Below, in pieces: positions 1 through 8,600 of a DNA stretch of 21,553 nucleotides. The notes beneath the pieces are model-generated. The model had not been told where the DNA came from. It saw nothing but the letters and a program-made list of their open reading frames with translations, and did not search any database. Source of the DNA: Larix sibirica (taxonomy: Eukaryota; Streptophyta; Pinopsida; Pinales; Pinaceae). The stretch's first letter is position 1; each line of letters starts with the position of its first letter. Both the position numbers and the translations under genes were made by a program. The DNA is taken from NCBI GenBank assembly GCA_004151065.3, contig NWUY0300059821.1:1-21553 (forward strand), written 5' to 3'.

Positions 1-256
1 AAAATTACACCTCAAGAAATTGGGTCATCTCGGTCCTTAAGAGATCTAGGTTTAAGATGTATCTATACTGGTATAATATAGATCCTTAAAATTAAGTTTT
101 GTTACGCTTACAGTTGTATTAAATTGTATTACATTGTCTACTAAGAATAAGCATGAGTACATACAATAGCTATAACAATGAGACCATTAGGCATGCAGAT
201 ACATTCTTATTCTATATTGTATAAGGTAAATCTTTCCATGTACCATATCACTCGAT

Positions 257-394
257 GGTTTTCTTTGATTGATGTCGCTAACTATTTGAATGATATATCC
301 TATGAAAGGCTTTTCTTTGAATTATGACGTCGCTGAGGTTTTCTTTAAAGTATGACTTCGCTAACTATATGAATAGTATATCGTATTGAAGGCT
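257..394. repeat. Degenerate tandem repeat, two full units and one partial
   Basis: The unit at 257-311 (GGTTTTCTTTGATTGATGTC...) recurs at 337-394 (GGTTTTCTTTAAAGTATGAC...). Both contain a CGCTAACTAT core and end in GAAGGCT or GAAAGGCT. Between them, 309-336 is a partial unit with TTTTCTTTGAATTATGACG. The copies differ by scattered substitutions and small indels, so the duplication is old. Confidence 0.7.
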
Positions 395-623
395 AGATAT
401 TAGAGTGATTTATCTAGTACACTAGCAGATACAAAATTTAAGTGTTACAATCTATTAGTTCAGAAATCAAACAAACGAAAGTAAGAAGTGTGTCGAGTCC
501 AATATTTAAGCTTGCAACGAGAATGGACTCTCCTGAGAAAATTAGTATAAATCTTAATCTATGTCCGCGGCATAAATTGCTACAACATGTTCTGATTGCA
601 AAGTGACTGCACATAGTCAAACT

Positions 624-629
624 TTTATT
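624..629 (-). promoter_or_regulatory. Candidate poly(A) signal of the tryptophanyl-tRNA synthetase gene
   Basis: The plus strand reads TTTATT, which is AATAAA on the minus strand, about 290 bases downstream of the TAA stop at 918-920. The position would give an ordinary plant 3' UTR length. AATAAA is common by chance in AT-rich DNA, so the call depends mainly on its position. Confidence 0.35.
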
Positions 630-917
630 GAGATTCTCCCATCCATGTCAATATGGCAATTACGAATACTGTACAATTTTGACTGGTTGAATTGATCTCT
701 GACCAATTCAAAGTGCTTGCAGTCTAATTTTGCAAATAACCTTTTGACGAAAGTGATTTTCTTACAATGGGAAATTTAACTCAATGGCTTTAACTTTGTC
801 CTAACAACTTTAATTTCACAGCATGAAATGAAGAGACAACTCGGAAAAAAATTGGAACTTAGATATGCCAAGTGAAACTCTGTATTCTCTAACAAAATGG
901 TCGAAAGAGAAACGTCC

Positions 918-968
918 TTAACCAAACATACCAGGAAGAGGCCTTGCAGCCATAAATACATCGACCAT
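918..968 (-). CDS. WARS: Cytosolic tryptophan--tRNA ligase, last exon (C-terminal 16 residues and stop)
   Basis: This is the terminal coding exon of a plant cytosolic tryptophanyl-tRNA synthetase, the class I enzyme that charges tRNA-Trp. On the minus strand a pyrimidine-rich stretch ending in GCAG (acceptor AG at 969-970) is followed by MVDVFMAARPLPGMFG and a TAA stop at 918-920. From family knowledge, plant enzymes end in a closely similar way (MVDAFMAVRPLP-MF). The exon begins in phase 0 and joins directly to the 2181-2291 exon, which ends at TDE. Together they reproduce the family's continuous TDEMVD segment. The exon is only 17 codons and lies inside a longer open frame in another phase, so simple ORF scanning misses it. 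The frame is intact, and the substitutions against the usual C-terminus (VDV for VDA, AA for AV) are conservative. Confidence 0.88.
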   Translation of the reverse strand: MVDVFMAARPLPGMFG

Positions 969-2180
969 CTGCATCAAGATTAAAAAATCATTAATACCAA
1001 CAAAACTTCATATGAATAAAATCGAAGTACAAAACAAACAGTATCCTCGCTTATACAAGCCTTAAAGAGAGGACCATAACAACTCCTTTCATAGTTTGCA
1101 AATGAAAGCTCATGTCAGAGAGAAGCAGAATCCTCTGAATTAAGTTAAATGAAGAATGGAAAAATACTGTTATCATGTCCAAGGATGAAATCTAATCTCG
1201 TGAATTTTAAACATAACAAAAAGTAAAAGTAAGCCTCTTCTTTCGAGAATCAAAGATATCATGTCAGCTTGCCATCATTTACATATGATATGAAGAACAG
1301 AGAAAAGTATCATGGGCTTAAGTTGCAACTGAACATTAGTTACAAGAGACTGGAAATAGCATAATTCTTACTTTTCCAAGGTTGCTGTTAGAATATTGTA
1401 TTGGAATATAACTTCAATCGTAATAGTGGAAACATCATGATTCTTATTTTTCCCAGTTCATGATGGAGAACACTGTATTGGGAAAAAAATGTGATCGTCA
1501 GAGAGAACACTCCAAATGAGGATGTGAACATGTACAAGAGGCACACTTCTTCTGACAAACTGTTCCATATGCGAGTGATTGCTTATTTATTCATACATAA
1601 ACTGTTTGATTTGTAACCACTGCAACATAATGGAAGGCAAATACAGGATATATGTTGTGGAGCTTTATTAATGCATACTCTTAAACACCCATTGATGGAA
1701 TACGAGTCACATCACATTTATGGGATTGAACTCCACAATGGTGAAGGAAGTTATAGAATTGCATTCTGAAATTTATGAATGCGAGCAACATATCATTAGC
1801 TTAGAAATGTAGGATTCGTTCTCTACTAAGGATAGTCAAGATTGTTCAATGGTTGAATCCAACATGGTCAAACTTCAAACTGACTTATTTTCCTTATGAT
1901 CAATTGACAATTGAATCTTTTCCATACACCAATGGCAATTTTATTATCTTATTCAGGAGCTTAAATGTCTTACTTCAAACCGTGACTTAATTTCCTATTT
2001 TATCTTTATGCGGTTTAATCTTATCAAGCAAAAAGAGGACCAAAATATCTAGGATTCTGGGCTATACTCTGAGGAGATCCTTGACAAAAATGATATAGAC
2101 CCCAAAGGTTCCATTTCTTAAGTCTTAGCTACAGAATGCAAACCGCAACTTTATAAATTGTCTTGATAAATTCTGGTTAC
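969..2180 (-). other. Intron of the tryptophanyl-tRNA synthetase gene (1212 bp)
   Basis: Bounded by donor GTAACC after the 2181-2291 exon and acceptor GCAG before the 918-968 exon. It is AT-rich, with no recognisable coding remnant, LTR or strong repeat. The flanking exons join in phase 0. Confidence 0.75.
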
Positions 2181-2291
2181 CTCATCTGTTACTGCAGCTC
2201 GAGCTTTACGATGCCGTTCAACCATGTCTGTCAAAACTTCAATAAGCAGCTTTTTAACCTCTCCAGTGAGCATTCTTCCAGCTCCATATTC
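2181..2291 (-). CDS. WARS: Cytosolic tryptophan--tRNA ligase, internal exon (37 codons)
   Basis: Minus-strand exon encoding 37 residues, beginning EYGAGRMLTGEVKK and ending ERHRKARAAVTDE. This is the well-conserved C-terminal helical segment of eukaryotic and archaeal-type tryptophanyl-tRNA synthetases. The YG-GRMLTGE-K signature and the VERHRRARAAVTDE block are characteristic of the plant cytosolic enzyme. The segment lies after the Rossmann catalytic core and contributes to tRNA and anticodon recognition. Splice signals are canonical: acceptor AG (plus-strand CT at 2292-2293) and donor GTAACC immediately after GAG (plus-strand GGTTAC at 2175-2180). Both exon ends are in phase 0. Upstream it joins the 2492-2560 exon across a 200-bp intron, and downstream it joins 918-968 across a 1212-bp intron. 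No frame damage is seen. Confidence 0.92.
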
Positions 2292-2491
2292 CTATATTGA
2301 TGTAGGCAATGAAAGCAAAATGTGAAAAACATTTCAAGAAAACAGTAGACTTCCAACCATAGGAATGTAAGAATCACATTCATCTACTAGTAGTGAAAAG
2401 AAATAGACACAAGTTGCAACGAAACAAAGCTCCCAACAATTAAACTGCAGGCTAAAAAATTAAACCGTCAAAATAGCAAACTGTAACTCAC
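2292..2491 (-). other. Intron of the tryptophanyl-tRNA synthetase gene (200 bp)
   Basis: Short intron with donor GTGAGT and an acceptor ending in ATATAG. Spliced removal joins ENIKQ to EYGAGRM in phase 0, as the protein family requires. Confidence 0.85.
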
Positions 2492-2560
2492 TTGTTTAAT
2501 GTTTTCCAATTCTGCATCATCCTCAAGAAAGAAGCTAAGATACTTGACCGATATATCCAC
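2492..2560 (-). CDS. WARS: Cytosolic tryptophan--tRNA ligase, internal exon (23 codons)
   Basis: Minus-strand exon encoding 23 residues, starting VDISVKYLSFFLEDD and ending ENIKQ. It matches the plant cytosolic tryptophanyl-tRNA synthetase segment D(I/V)PVKYL-FFLEDDAELE-IKK, which directly precedes the EYG-GRML block found in the next exon. The acceptor is a T-rich tract ending in ACAAG, and the donor is GTGAGT (plus-strand ACTCAC at 2486-2491). Both ends are phase 0, so the reading frame continues cleanly into 2181-2291. The preceding family segment (MSASDPNSAIY, ATP-binding KMSKS-like loop, and the SGGQD region) should lie to the right on this strand. I could not find it anywhere in the window. 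The locus is therefore either a 3' gene fragment or has a very long intron here. Confidence 0.9.
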
Positions 2561-3049
2561 CTTGTAAAAAAGGTATGCCAGGCATTTTATAGTTAGTTGT
2601 ACAGATAGACACGATAGCTTAAACTCATCTCTTATAATGATGAATAAAGCAATGGATGAAAAATATTAAAATAATATAGAAAACTGTACATTTCCTCGTA
2701 AGCACACCATCCAATATTAGCAAAACATTTAAGTTTATGTAAAGCTACCCACAAATGACTAGTAAGTGTACTTCTTAAAGGGTAGGCAAGCAGATTATGG
2801 ACATTCTACAAAAAAAAATACTGTTTCCGAGGCTTGAAAGTTGAAAGATTAGAGTCTTTTTAGAAGCATTGACATCTGCGACTAGATGCCAAACATTGTT
2901 GAAATTCACATTGAACATTTTGGGGGTTCCTTGACAATCTTTGAGAGAAAATATTTAAGAAATAGACAAAGGATACAGCAAGGATAGAAATCAGTAGACC
3001 TGCTTGATATCTCATTAAGCCTGGAAATCTGTTGCTAAATGGCTGTTTT
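2561..3049. other. AT-rich stretch upstream of the last ligase exon found
   Basis: No coding similarity is seen on either strand. It presumably belongs to the intron preceding the VDISVKY exon. The expected upstream ligase exon is not here. Confidence 0.4.
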
Positions 3050-3870
3050 GGGATGTTTGAGGCAGCAGGAGGGGTTAGGACCTACTTATTTTCCCTACTT
3101 GGTACTGGGAGATTCATGGGCAAAGTATTGCAGAGCTTTCCAGGTTTCAAGCAAGGAGGCTCACTAAAAAGATAATCTTTCTATGGTGAGATCTATGGGA
3201 TGCTGATCACAAGTCTTGGACAGATTGAAGAACTTTTGCACATTTTAAGGCAGTATTGTCATCTGATAGAGCATTTATCTAGGATTGCAAAATCTTATAA
3301 AATATGACGATCTGCTTAAAATGAACAATGCTATGCAGGGCTCTGTTTGGAGAGATTGGAGGTGGGTTTACGATAAGCCTATTTTCAACTATAACAGCAT
3401 AATGTTATTCGCTTCTATGCATAAAAAGACTCCACTAGCCCTAGTCTTGAATGCAAGATGGTCTTCATTGGATGCTGAATTATATGGATCACCCACATGA
3501 GAAAGATTAAGTCCAACAGGATTTCTTATAAGCTCAGAATGTTTGCTTTATCAAAGCCTTCCTACAAAGTCCAGGCTTGCTAAAAGTGGCTTTACGAACG
3601 ACAAACGACCCTATTATTTCAAGGCTGAGACACTAAAACACATCTTCTGGGATTGCTAGTTTGCCAATCAATGTTGGAAACTGTTCAGCAGAAAACCCCA
3701 TATTTGCTTCAAGGAAGCATACACTGGAGGGTAACTTTTCTTGGGGATTGAAACTCCCTTGTCCCCAACCCCTATGTTGGCCTTTGGCACTGAATACAAA
3801 TCTCAACTCTGTATTTTCTTTGGAAACTGCACTGTAAGTGTATTTTTGATGGAACTGTAAGTGTTGTCTA
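3050..3870 (+). mobile_element. LINE (L1-type non-LTR retrotransposon) C-terminal remnant, degenerate
   Basis: Plus-strand translation, with frame changes and stops, gives pieces typical of the region after the reverse transcriptase domain in plant L1-type LINEs. In order these are: a DLWDADHKSWTD-like stretch near 3195; a region with RISYKLRMFALSKPSY near 3512-3560 corresponding to the conserved RISYKHRLFMWK block; ETLKHIFWDC-FANQCWKLF near 3629-3690, the zinc-knuckle-like zf-RVT motif (usually ET-EHLFF-C-FA--VW); and LYFLWKLHCKCIFDG near 3806-3853, matching the usual W-ARC---F-G motif. Open frames are short (the longest is 3285-3500) and interrupted, so this is a dead, 5'-truncated copy. 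The 3' end is unclear, with no evident poly(A) tail. It lies about 490 bp upstream of the 2492-2560 ligase exon and so probably inside an intron of that gene. The individual motif matches are by eye. Confidence 0.75.
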
Positions 3871-4069
3871 TGTTTATCAAAAGCTGCGAGCTAATGATAC
3901 AAGTGCCAAATCAATGCTAAACATTTTTTTGTGCTGGTAAAATATGCCAAAAATGCATTTATTAGTGCTTTTTTGGACCTTAGTGCAGCAATTACTGCAT
4001 TAAATTGACCGCCCCTTTTCTCTGCACATATTTGATTTTCTGTATAATATAAGTTGCATTTTCTCGTCA

Positions 4070-4140
4070 ATTGGGTCTAGCCCAAGTGGTTGTGGGATGG
4101 AGTGTTATCCTCCCCACCCAGGTTCTATTCCTGTAAGTGA
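4070..4140 (+). mobile_element. tRNA-derived SINE-like head with A box and B box
   Basis: TAGCCCAAGTGG at 4078-4089 fits the RNA polymerase III A-box consensus (TRGCNNAGTGG with one extra base). GGTTCTATTCC at 4121-4131 fits the B box (GGTTCGANTCC). The spacing of about 31 bases is that of a tRNA or tRNA-derived SINE. No acceptor stem or plausible anticodon arm can be folded, so this is not a working tRNA. Downstream sequence contains TTGTTG near 4166, as seen at the 3' ends of some plant SINEs, but the 3' boundary is not clear and I found no target-site duplication. The copy may be a relic or part of a longer composite element. Confidence 0.5.
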
Positions 4141-4329
4141 CATGTTGAGCTCATAATGAGTATATTGTTGTAATGGCTTTGAGCCCTATTGTTAACTTGG
4201 CTTTGTGCCCTAAAGAATCTAGGGTTTACTATGGGTACCATCCTCGAAATGAGGGAAAGTGCTTGTGGTTTTTTCCCATATATATAGGGGAAGTCTTTGG
4301 GATATATATATCAATGTAGTCTCACTTGT

Positions 4330-5045
4330 TTGAAACTCGCGAGTCTAGCTGGGAAATGAGTACTCGTTGTAGACTTGAGGCAGGGACTTAGCACTCGCCT
4401 ATACTCGCCAAACTCACGTTAACTTGCCTACACCCGTGTTAACTCACCCAAACTCGTCCGATTAGCGTCCCTCGTGGTTGTTAATTGGGTGAACAGTTGA
4501 CCACGTGAATTTTGATTTGGAGGGAAAGATTGGAGGGAAACCCGTGCATTTAGCCTTTAAGAAGGCATTTCCACTCCTCCATTCACATTAACGTTTTAGT
4601 TCGAGTCTGAGCCTCAGTGTTGAGTGCGCACTGCATTGGTGTCCCACGGTGGGTTAAGAGTGGCGACTGGGTTCCAGTTCAGTGTTAGTGTTCAGCGACC
4701 AACGTCAAGGAGTTCGTGGGTGCATCATTTGCCATCGGTTGGAGTTATTTGCCATCGACTAGAGTTCATTTTCCATTGATGGGCCGAGTTCAGGCTGGTG
4801 GTGTTTTGTTTTGTTTTTTTAATTTTATTTGTATTTTAATTTTTTATGTTATTTAATTAAGTTTTATTTTATTTTTTTTGTTTTGGGCCTTGGCAACCTG
4901 CGGAGGTTTCCATCACGGCCTACAGGCTACTCCCTGTGGCTACTATATTTTTAATTTTTTTGTATTTGCTGAGTCTTTGCTGAGTCGCCAAGTCTGCCGA
5001 GTCCCAAGCCAGTTGAGTATTTGCCGTGTAGATCCATGATCTCTT
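4330..5045. repeat. ACTCG/CGAGT-rich island, probable unclassified repeat element
   Basis: This block is more GC-rich than its surroundings and dense in ACTCG on the left (for example ACTCGCGAGT near 4337, and GCACTCGCCTATACTCGCC at 4391-4409). On the right it carries the reverse-oriented form (GCTGAGTCGCC, GCCGAGTCCC, 4977-5007), giving a loosely inverted arrangement of ends. In between lie a 20-bp tandem repeat (4727-4790) and a T-rich stretch (about 4800-4890). No open frame of note is present. It may be a non-autonomous DNA element or an LTR-type fragment; no terminal repeats of good quality could be proved. Confidence 0.4.
4727..4790 (+). repeat. Short tandem repeat, about 20-bp unit, three copies
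   Basis: ATTTGCCATCGGTTGGAGTT (4727-4746) is followed directly by ATTTGCCATCGACTAGAGTT (4747-4766) and a diverged third copy containing TTTTCCATTGATGGGCCGAG (about 4769-4788). It lies inside the ACTCG-rich island. Confidence 0.7.
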
Positions 5046-6137
5046 TTTCACCCCAACAAATGATCATAGTGTTATTGTAATTTTTTTTTCATCAACAAGA
5101 ATGCAATTCCAAAGCTCCTAGATTGTTAGATTGTCAGAGCATAGAAGTTCATGCTGGCGTGAGGAGAGGCCAAGCCTTTCACACTTGTGTGGCCTCATCC
5201 CATGAATCCCTCTAGCAAAAGAGTCCCTTGTTAGCTAGACTCTTAGGAAGTCTTGAAACACATCCATTCTCGAAAAATTATTTTGATATTTTGAGATACA
5301 CATCTATTAGTGTTCCAAATATCCTTCTTGATCACTTTACAATTTACTATATGGTCTCTTTTGTTATTATGGTTTTTATTATTCTTTATGCTTGTGATTT
5401 TTAAAGATTATTCTTGCTTGGCTTTTACTCTATTTAAAATGTGGACCTTAGAGCTTTTCTTCATTGGCCACAAAGTTTGTTCATTTTGTGTCTTGCTTGT
5501 TTTGGTTTACTAACAGTTAATTCGTCTTGTATCAGTTCGTAAAGCATTTGGTAACTATGGAATGCATTCTGTGAAATGTTTACAAATGATGATTTTTTGA
5601 TTATGAGCCTTGGGCTAGGCTCCATAAATAAGACAAAAACATGGTTAGTAATTATTAATCAGAAACATCCATTGAATGAGAGGTTCATCCCCGAGTCTAA
5701 TGAACCAGTAGATCATGATGCCAAAAGCTTAAAACATATTAAAATTGTTAGAAGAGGTGACCTTAACAGATTCAGAAAATAATGATAGAATGTTTGATGA
5801 GTTTCTTTGTCACAGGTTCCTCCCTTATCAACCATCCAAAACCAACGATGTCATGATTGAGAATTTATGGACTCATGCATAATTTCATAAGTTTAATCCT
5901 TATAAGTTTGGATGATAGAAGAATATATGTAGTTGTAAATTATGCAATATGATATTAATATCTTGATCATACGTTGACCATTTGTGCTATAGCTCACCTT
6001 TTAGCTATCTATTGGTCATGCAATCTAATCTTGTACCAAGTAATGATCTACTTAGCAATAGAGACATTGGATTCGAAATATTTCTTTTCTTTACTTGCTT
6101 GTTGTTTAGATTCTCACTCATTTTGTCAACTACCACA
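5046..6137. other. Unassigned AT-rich DNA
   Basis: Several short plus-strand open frames exist (5310-5513, 5576-5782, 5974-6216), but none shows a recognisable motif and two are dominated by hydrophobic low-complexity sequence. The 5576-5782 frame (68 codons, with LGLGSINKTKTW) is the most protein-like. I cannot assign it, and it may be a retroelement scrap. Confidence 0.35.
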
Positions 6138-7545
6138 TTTTTTTTTAACAGAAACGGTTATAATTGTATTGAAAAAGGCTGAAAGAATTCAGCGAAGTAT
6201 TACAAAAAGATTCTAATAGGGTTCAGCAGTTTAAGACAAACAGTCTGCAAATAAAAACTGACATATACAGTATTCCAAATGGAGCTATAGGCCTTCCAAA
6301 ATTCTAAATACTAAAGACAACTGTAGATTTTCACATACTGTCCAAGTAGCAAAACACAAAAAAAGGGCATATGATGATCAAACTAACTGCTAGAATTACT
6401 AGTGACTAATTGTTTTCTACTCATTGAAATCATCTTCGTCTTCATCACTGTCCAAACTCTTGTCTTCATTTCCTGTAGCTTCCTCATCCATATCTACCTC
6501 TGCATCATACGAATCGACCTCCATCTGTCCTTCATTTCCATTCTTTGTGTCAGTCTCTTCTTCCTTTTCTGAACCGTCATCAGAATTACCCTCAGATTCA
6601 CCTTCCTGTTCTGTAGCAGTTATATTAACAAAAATGTTTTCTTATCACTGCGTTTTCCAGAATTTACTCCATCCTTTTCAGAACCTTCTTTTACTGACTG
6701 GAGAACAGAAATTCCGACACCATTGTGAGCCACACAGTTCTCATCTATTTTGGAGAAACACCCACCAATCTGGTCTTCATGTTTTTAGATTAATGCTGCC
6801 ATATTTGTAACTTTGTCTTCACAATTCTTGATCTCTGCTTGTAAACTATTAAAACGAGATTCCATATTACCATTAAGCTCATGATACATCTGCTCAATTT
6901 GGTCCAGAGTCTAGACAGTTATCCAACACTGGGGTGTGAGCAATCATCTGATGAACTGCTTCAAACGTACCTTCCATTCTGTTTTTCATCCATTTGAGAT
7001 GTGTTTTAAAGTCCTTTATACTAGCAGTTGCAGCATTCACTTGGTCTGCAAGAATTTCAACCCGCTTCTCAAGGTCCATGTTTAGAAGGATTTCTATATA
7101 ACTGACTCTTCTGGCAAGCCCAGTAATTTGCAGACTAGAGTTTACTATATTAATGAACACAATAACAGATCCAGAAAAGGGCAACCCAAAACCTTCCCTT
7201 CTGCCAAAGCAAATAAAATTTCCAACATAATTTGGCCCAAACTCAAGAATTTCCAAATACAAACACAATCCAGTCTCCCAAACCTGCCAGTTGAATGCAA
7301 GAGCAGAGCCGAGGCGAAATACCTGAAATGGAAGAGAAACTGGAGCAGAACACCTTACTCCTCGAGCTAAGGAGAAAGCTGAAGAAACTGCATTCCCTGC
7401 CACCATTCCAAACAAGAAATCCCAGAGCGCTGTACTGGAGGTAACCTTCAAAAGCGAGTCCTTATCAAAGAGGTAATTCATTAACACAGAACCTCCACAC
7501 ACAGAGGAATAATGAGTGCCGAAACCAAGGAGCCAACCCTCCTGG
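6138..7545 (-). pseudogene. Processed-transcript-like pseudogene: coiled coil plus acidic C-terminal tail, unknown family
   Basis: Read on the minus strand this block has the anatomy of a reverse-transcribed mRNA. It contains a long open region (within the 230-codon frame 6894-7586), a predicted coiled coil starting at MDLEKRVEILADQV near 7080, and a frame change at about 6896-6901 after which the helix-like sequence continues (QIEQMYHELNGNMESRFNSL) to a stop at 6785-6787. A third frame then holds an extremely acidic tail of about 67 codons (about 6418-6620, rich in D and E, ending DEDEDDFNE) with a TAG stop. About 270 bases of 3' UTR-like sequence follow, with an AATACA signal-like hexamer and a run of nine A (plus-strand T at 6138-6146). 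The N-terminal part is hydrophobic with possible membrane segments. Frameshifts make it a pseudogene. I do not recognise the parent protein. It could instead belong to an unusual retroelement or be a host gene copy inserted into the neighbouring gypsy element. Confidence 0.45.
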
Positions 7546-8600
7546 AATGTATCTGGAGCATCTAGAGTCTGGACTCTAAATGGCATTACTCAGAATTGGT
7601 AGTGGTCCTAAATTCCTAATGAGTCTTAAATGCTGCCCTCTCTTAATCTTGGATCAGAATAGGCATTTGGTTGTACCAAGAATAGAGATCAATCTTTGAA
7701 AAAGAACATGCCCCAAATCTAATCATTGAATTGGGGCATGGGAAACTGATTTTGGAGTGATTTGATTTAGTGTGCTGTAATCAATACAATGACAATAAGA
7801 GCAACATTTTTCCCTAGCCAGATTTGATTTGGGGCATGGGAAATTGATTTTTGGAGTGATTTGGTTTAGTGTGCTGTAATGAATACAATGACAATAAGAG
7901 CAACATTTTTCCGTAGCCAAGATGACAGGAACAACATAAGGGCTTTTACCAGGCGTGATAATCCCTGCTTCTAAGAGTTCCTCCACAAGCTTTTTGATCT
8001 CAAGCTTCTGAAAGTGGCTATATCTTTAAGGTTGAACTGTTGATGGGCCTTTAGTGGCGTCAAGTTCAATAAATTGTTCTGTACTCTTGTTAGGTGGGAG
8101 TTCTGTGCATATTTATTAAGGACCACCCTTAAATTCCTAGAGCAGTTCATATAGGCTTGGAATATGTGCTAGTGGAGAAGGTTTTACCTCCACATCGTAC
8201 AAGTGAGCCACGGAGCCAAATTAGCCTTTCTTTAGAAGTTTTGTCATGTGTCTGTAGTTGATTGTCTTGATGCTTTTAGGTGGCAGAGCTTTTATAGTAC
8301 ATTCATGGCCGTTTTGTTTAATGAAGAAGAATTTTTCTTGCTGGTTAGTGAAATATGCCACTAAGGAATATGCCATTGAATACTCTGTAACATAAAAATC
8401 GTCACTGAGGGTATAATCTTTTGTTGTAAGTGTCACATGATATGCTACACCTTCAAATTGAATGTGTTTGTGGTTTTGGATGCCAGCGGGAAATCATTCA
8501 AAAATATCTAGATGGCGGCCCAATCTTTTAAGCAGTTTGTTACATAGGATATCAAGTGTATTGCCAAGATCGAGTATTATTGAGACCTTGTGCTACTCTT
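7545..8600 (-). mobile_element. Ty3/gypsy retrotransposon pol remnant (protease-like to reverse transcriptase)
   Basis: Minus-strand translation gives, in order, a degraded aspartic-protease-like stretch (ILDLGNTLDIL near 8545-8580, where the family has D-S/T-G) and a spacer frame at 8221-8436. Next comes the pre-RT segment with LPPNKSTEQFIEL (the usual LPPHR--DH-IEL) and HFQKLEIKKLVEELLEAGII followed by SPYVVPV (the usual EI---V-ELL--G-I-PS-SP-ASPV). After that is YSTLNQITPK (the usual DYRALN-IT-K), SKIDLYSWYNQM (the usual SKIDLRSGYHQI) and AAFKTH. Finally MPFRVQTLDAPDTFQ at 7542-7586 corresponds to MPFGLTNAPATFQ, with small changes. Stops and frame changes are frequent, so the copy is dead. 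The catalytic YLDDIL motif that should follow is missing: the sequence switches to an unrelated block at about 7545. No LTRs were identified. Confidence 0.87.
7722..7919 (-). repeat. 98-99 bp tandem duplication inside the gypsy reverse transcriptase
   Basis: Positions 7722-7820 and 7821-7919 are near-identical copies, including GAGTGATTTG and GACAATAAGAGCAACATTTT. A handful of substitutions and single-base indels separate them. On the coding strand both copies stay in one frame, so the open frame 7723-7986 contains KCCSYCHCI-YSTLNQITPK twice, 33 residues apart. Confidence 0.9.

Larger units (their letters stand above)
1..917. other. Downstream flank of the ligase gene: 3' UTR plus unassigned AT-rich DNA
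   Basis: Roughly 600-917 is probably the 3' UTR of the minus-strand ligase gene. Below it I see no recognisable coding frame. The only structure is a short degenerate tandem repeat at 257-394, listed separately. The open frames on the minus strand here (438-620 and 776-961) show no family similarity. The second is an out-of-phase frame over the ligase terminal exon. Confidence 0.5.

Noticed and set aside
776-961. Minus-strand open frame of 61 codons starting MYLWLQG
   Set aside because: It overlaps the tryptophanyl-tRNA synthetase terminal exon in another phase. The real exon reads MVDVFMAARPLP in the spliced frame.
4078-4131. A functional tRNA gene
   Set aside because: Only the A-box-like and B-box-like words are present. 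No acceptor stem, anticodon arm or T-arm pairing can be drawn, so a SINE relic is more likely.
5576-5782. A small host gene on the plus strand
   Set aside because: The 68-codon frame looks mildly protein-like but has no recognised motif, and no adjacent exon or splice context could be shown. It was left as unassigned DNA.
6424-6810. Plus-strand open frame of 128 codons with a serine-rich start
   Set aside because: It is the antisense reading of the acidic tail on the minus strand: GAA/GAT codons read backwards become serine and leucine codons. It has no independent support.
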